From Rhytidiadelphus loreus (Eukaryota > Streptophyta > Bryopsida > Hypnales > Hylocomiaceae), in the NCBI GenBank assembly GCA_947034895.1, contig OX344764.1:61299348-61363347 (forward strand): 64,000 nt of DNA, written 5' to 3'. This document shows positions 63,440-64,000 of this stretch, piece by piece. Each line of letters opens with the position of its first letter. The first letter of the stretch is position 1. The notes beneath the pieces are model-generated. The model had not been told where the DNA came from, made no database searches, and saw only the letters and a program-made list of their open reading frames with translations. The translations under genes and the position numbers were made by a program.

Positions 63440-64000
63440 AAACTCCACGATGACTCCATGGGAAGACAACCGTTTAAAACTGCATTCGTAAATTCCTAGA
63501 AATTACCAATGTTGCGGTAAAATCTCACTAAAAATTAGAATAGTGTTTTGTGTGCCAATAAAGAGCCCTGTCAAGTTTGAAGACATTCCGACATTCCCAA
63601 GTACCAGAATTAGGACTGACAGCGAATTTTACAAGAATTTACAACTTGGCGGCGAGTTGACCGGCGAACCAGGAGCTAGCGGTGTCCGAATGGAGCGTTT
63701 CAAGGGTCAATTCTTACTCCCACAAATATTCTAAACCATCCAGGACCGACAGTTTCATCAAAAGACGCAAACTCCAAAAGTTAGCTTTTTAACTTTTGTT
63801 CTGAGTTACCGTGACTCAAATTTGCGCTTTAAAACGGTTGGAGAGGTAGGGGTAAGGGGTCCCTTAGGCTAATTGGGGTCTTCTGAACACGATGGCGCAG
63901 TTTGTTTTCAGTTTTGAGTTGTCCCTCAAAAGATAGAGAGGGTCAGCCCTTAGTTTGACTTTTAAAAGGTAATTTTTGATTAATCTGGGTTGATTTTGCA
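63440..64000 (+). repeat. LTR-like block, relative of 13,480-14,270 (continues past the window)
   Basis: Same order of landmarks as at 13,640-14,110: GTAAAATCTCACTAAAAATT, GAGTTGACCGGCG-CCAGGAGC, CTTACTCCC, AAACTCCAAAAGTTAGC, and GATGGCGCAGTTTG, then GAGTT. It is diverged, so the two are not LTRs of one recent insertion. The 63-codon frame at 63,543-63,734 is incidental. Confidence 0.4.

Overview
The window looks like repeat-rich nuclear DNA of a land plant. The evidence is an hAT transposase with a DUF659-type core, CACTA-type miniature elements, GT-AG introns, short TTTAGGG-like runs, and a gag or plant-transposon-like protein. A bryophyte, lycophyte or fern is possible, but I cannot fix the lineage from sequence alone. 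There is nothing bacterial here: no operons and no ribosome binding sites. Most short open frames are chance frames inside repeats. I found no tRNA, rRNA or CRISPR locus. LAYOUT. 1-3,846 and 27,259-~31,370 are two inverted copies of one long repeat, about 23.4 kb apart. Each holds tandem ~1.24-kb monomers that are themselves long imperfect palindromes, a CACTA miniature element shared by both arms, and a terminus built on AATTTCGTTAAAATGGCGG. The same terminus bounds a 2.3-kb element (6,060-8,354) and a 156-bp element (26,674-26,829). 8.4-13 kb is AT-rich with eroded minus-strand exons. 13.5-14.3 kb is an LTR-like block with a TATA box, and a relative of it lies at 63.4-64 kb. 14.9-18.2 kb is packed with CCGG sites and carries a broken 572-codon minus-strand frame. 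19,723-25,222 is a 5.5-kb non-autonomous hAT element with an 8-bp target duplication. 25.9-27.26 kb is an hAT transposase relic split by the 156-bp element and cut off by the right arm of the inverted repeat. 31.5-34.8 kb is a second tandem array of ~1.2-1.4-kb palindromic monomers. 35.3-42.8 kb is a GC-rich minus-strand block: an FCP1/HAD-phosphatase-like frame with degenerate catalytic residues, plus several exons of an unrecognised large protein broken only by TAG and TGA stops. 42.8-44.2 kb is a diverged satellite with a ~91-bp register that keeps a 12-bp palindrome, GACCGCGCGGTC. The same palindrome occurs in the adjoining coding exons, in an intron, and in the 32-35 kb array. 44.7-51.25 kb holds another hAT element (45,130-50,984), inserted in an array of a second GC-rich motif, GCGACTGCGGGT. 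51.8-55.05 kb is an intact 1,090-residue hAT transposase. 56.0-57.65 kb is a coiled-coil-rich companion frame with one stop. 59.37-60.69 kb is an unrecognised spliced minus-strand gene. 60.9-62.7 kb is made of GCGACTGCGGGT minisatellites. HOW IT FITS. The hAT transposase is the best candidate in the window to have mobilised the hAT copies, but its own terminal repeats were not found. Two short GC-rich motifs recur in otherwise unrelated repeats, spacers and coding exons. Their conservation against fast-diverging surroundings is the most unusual feature of the window.
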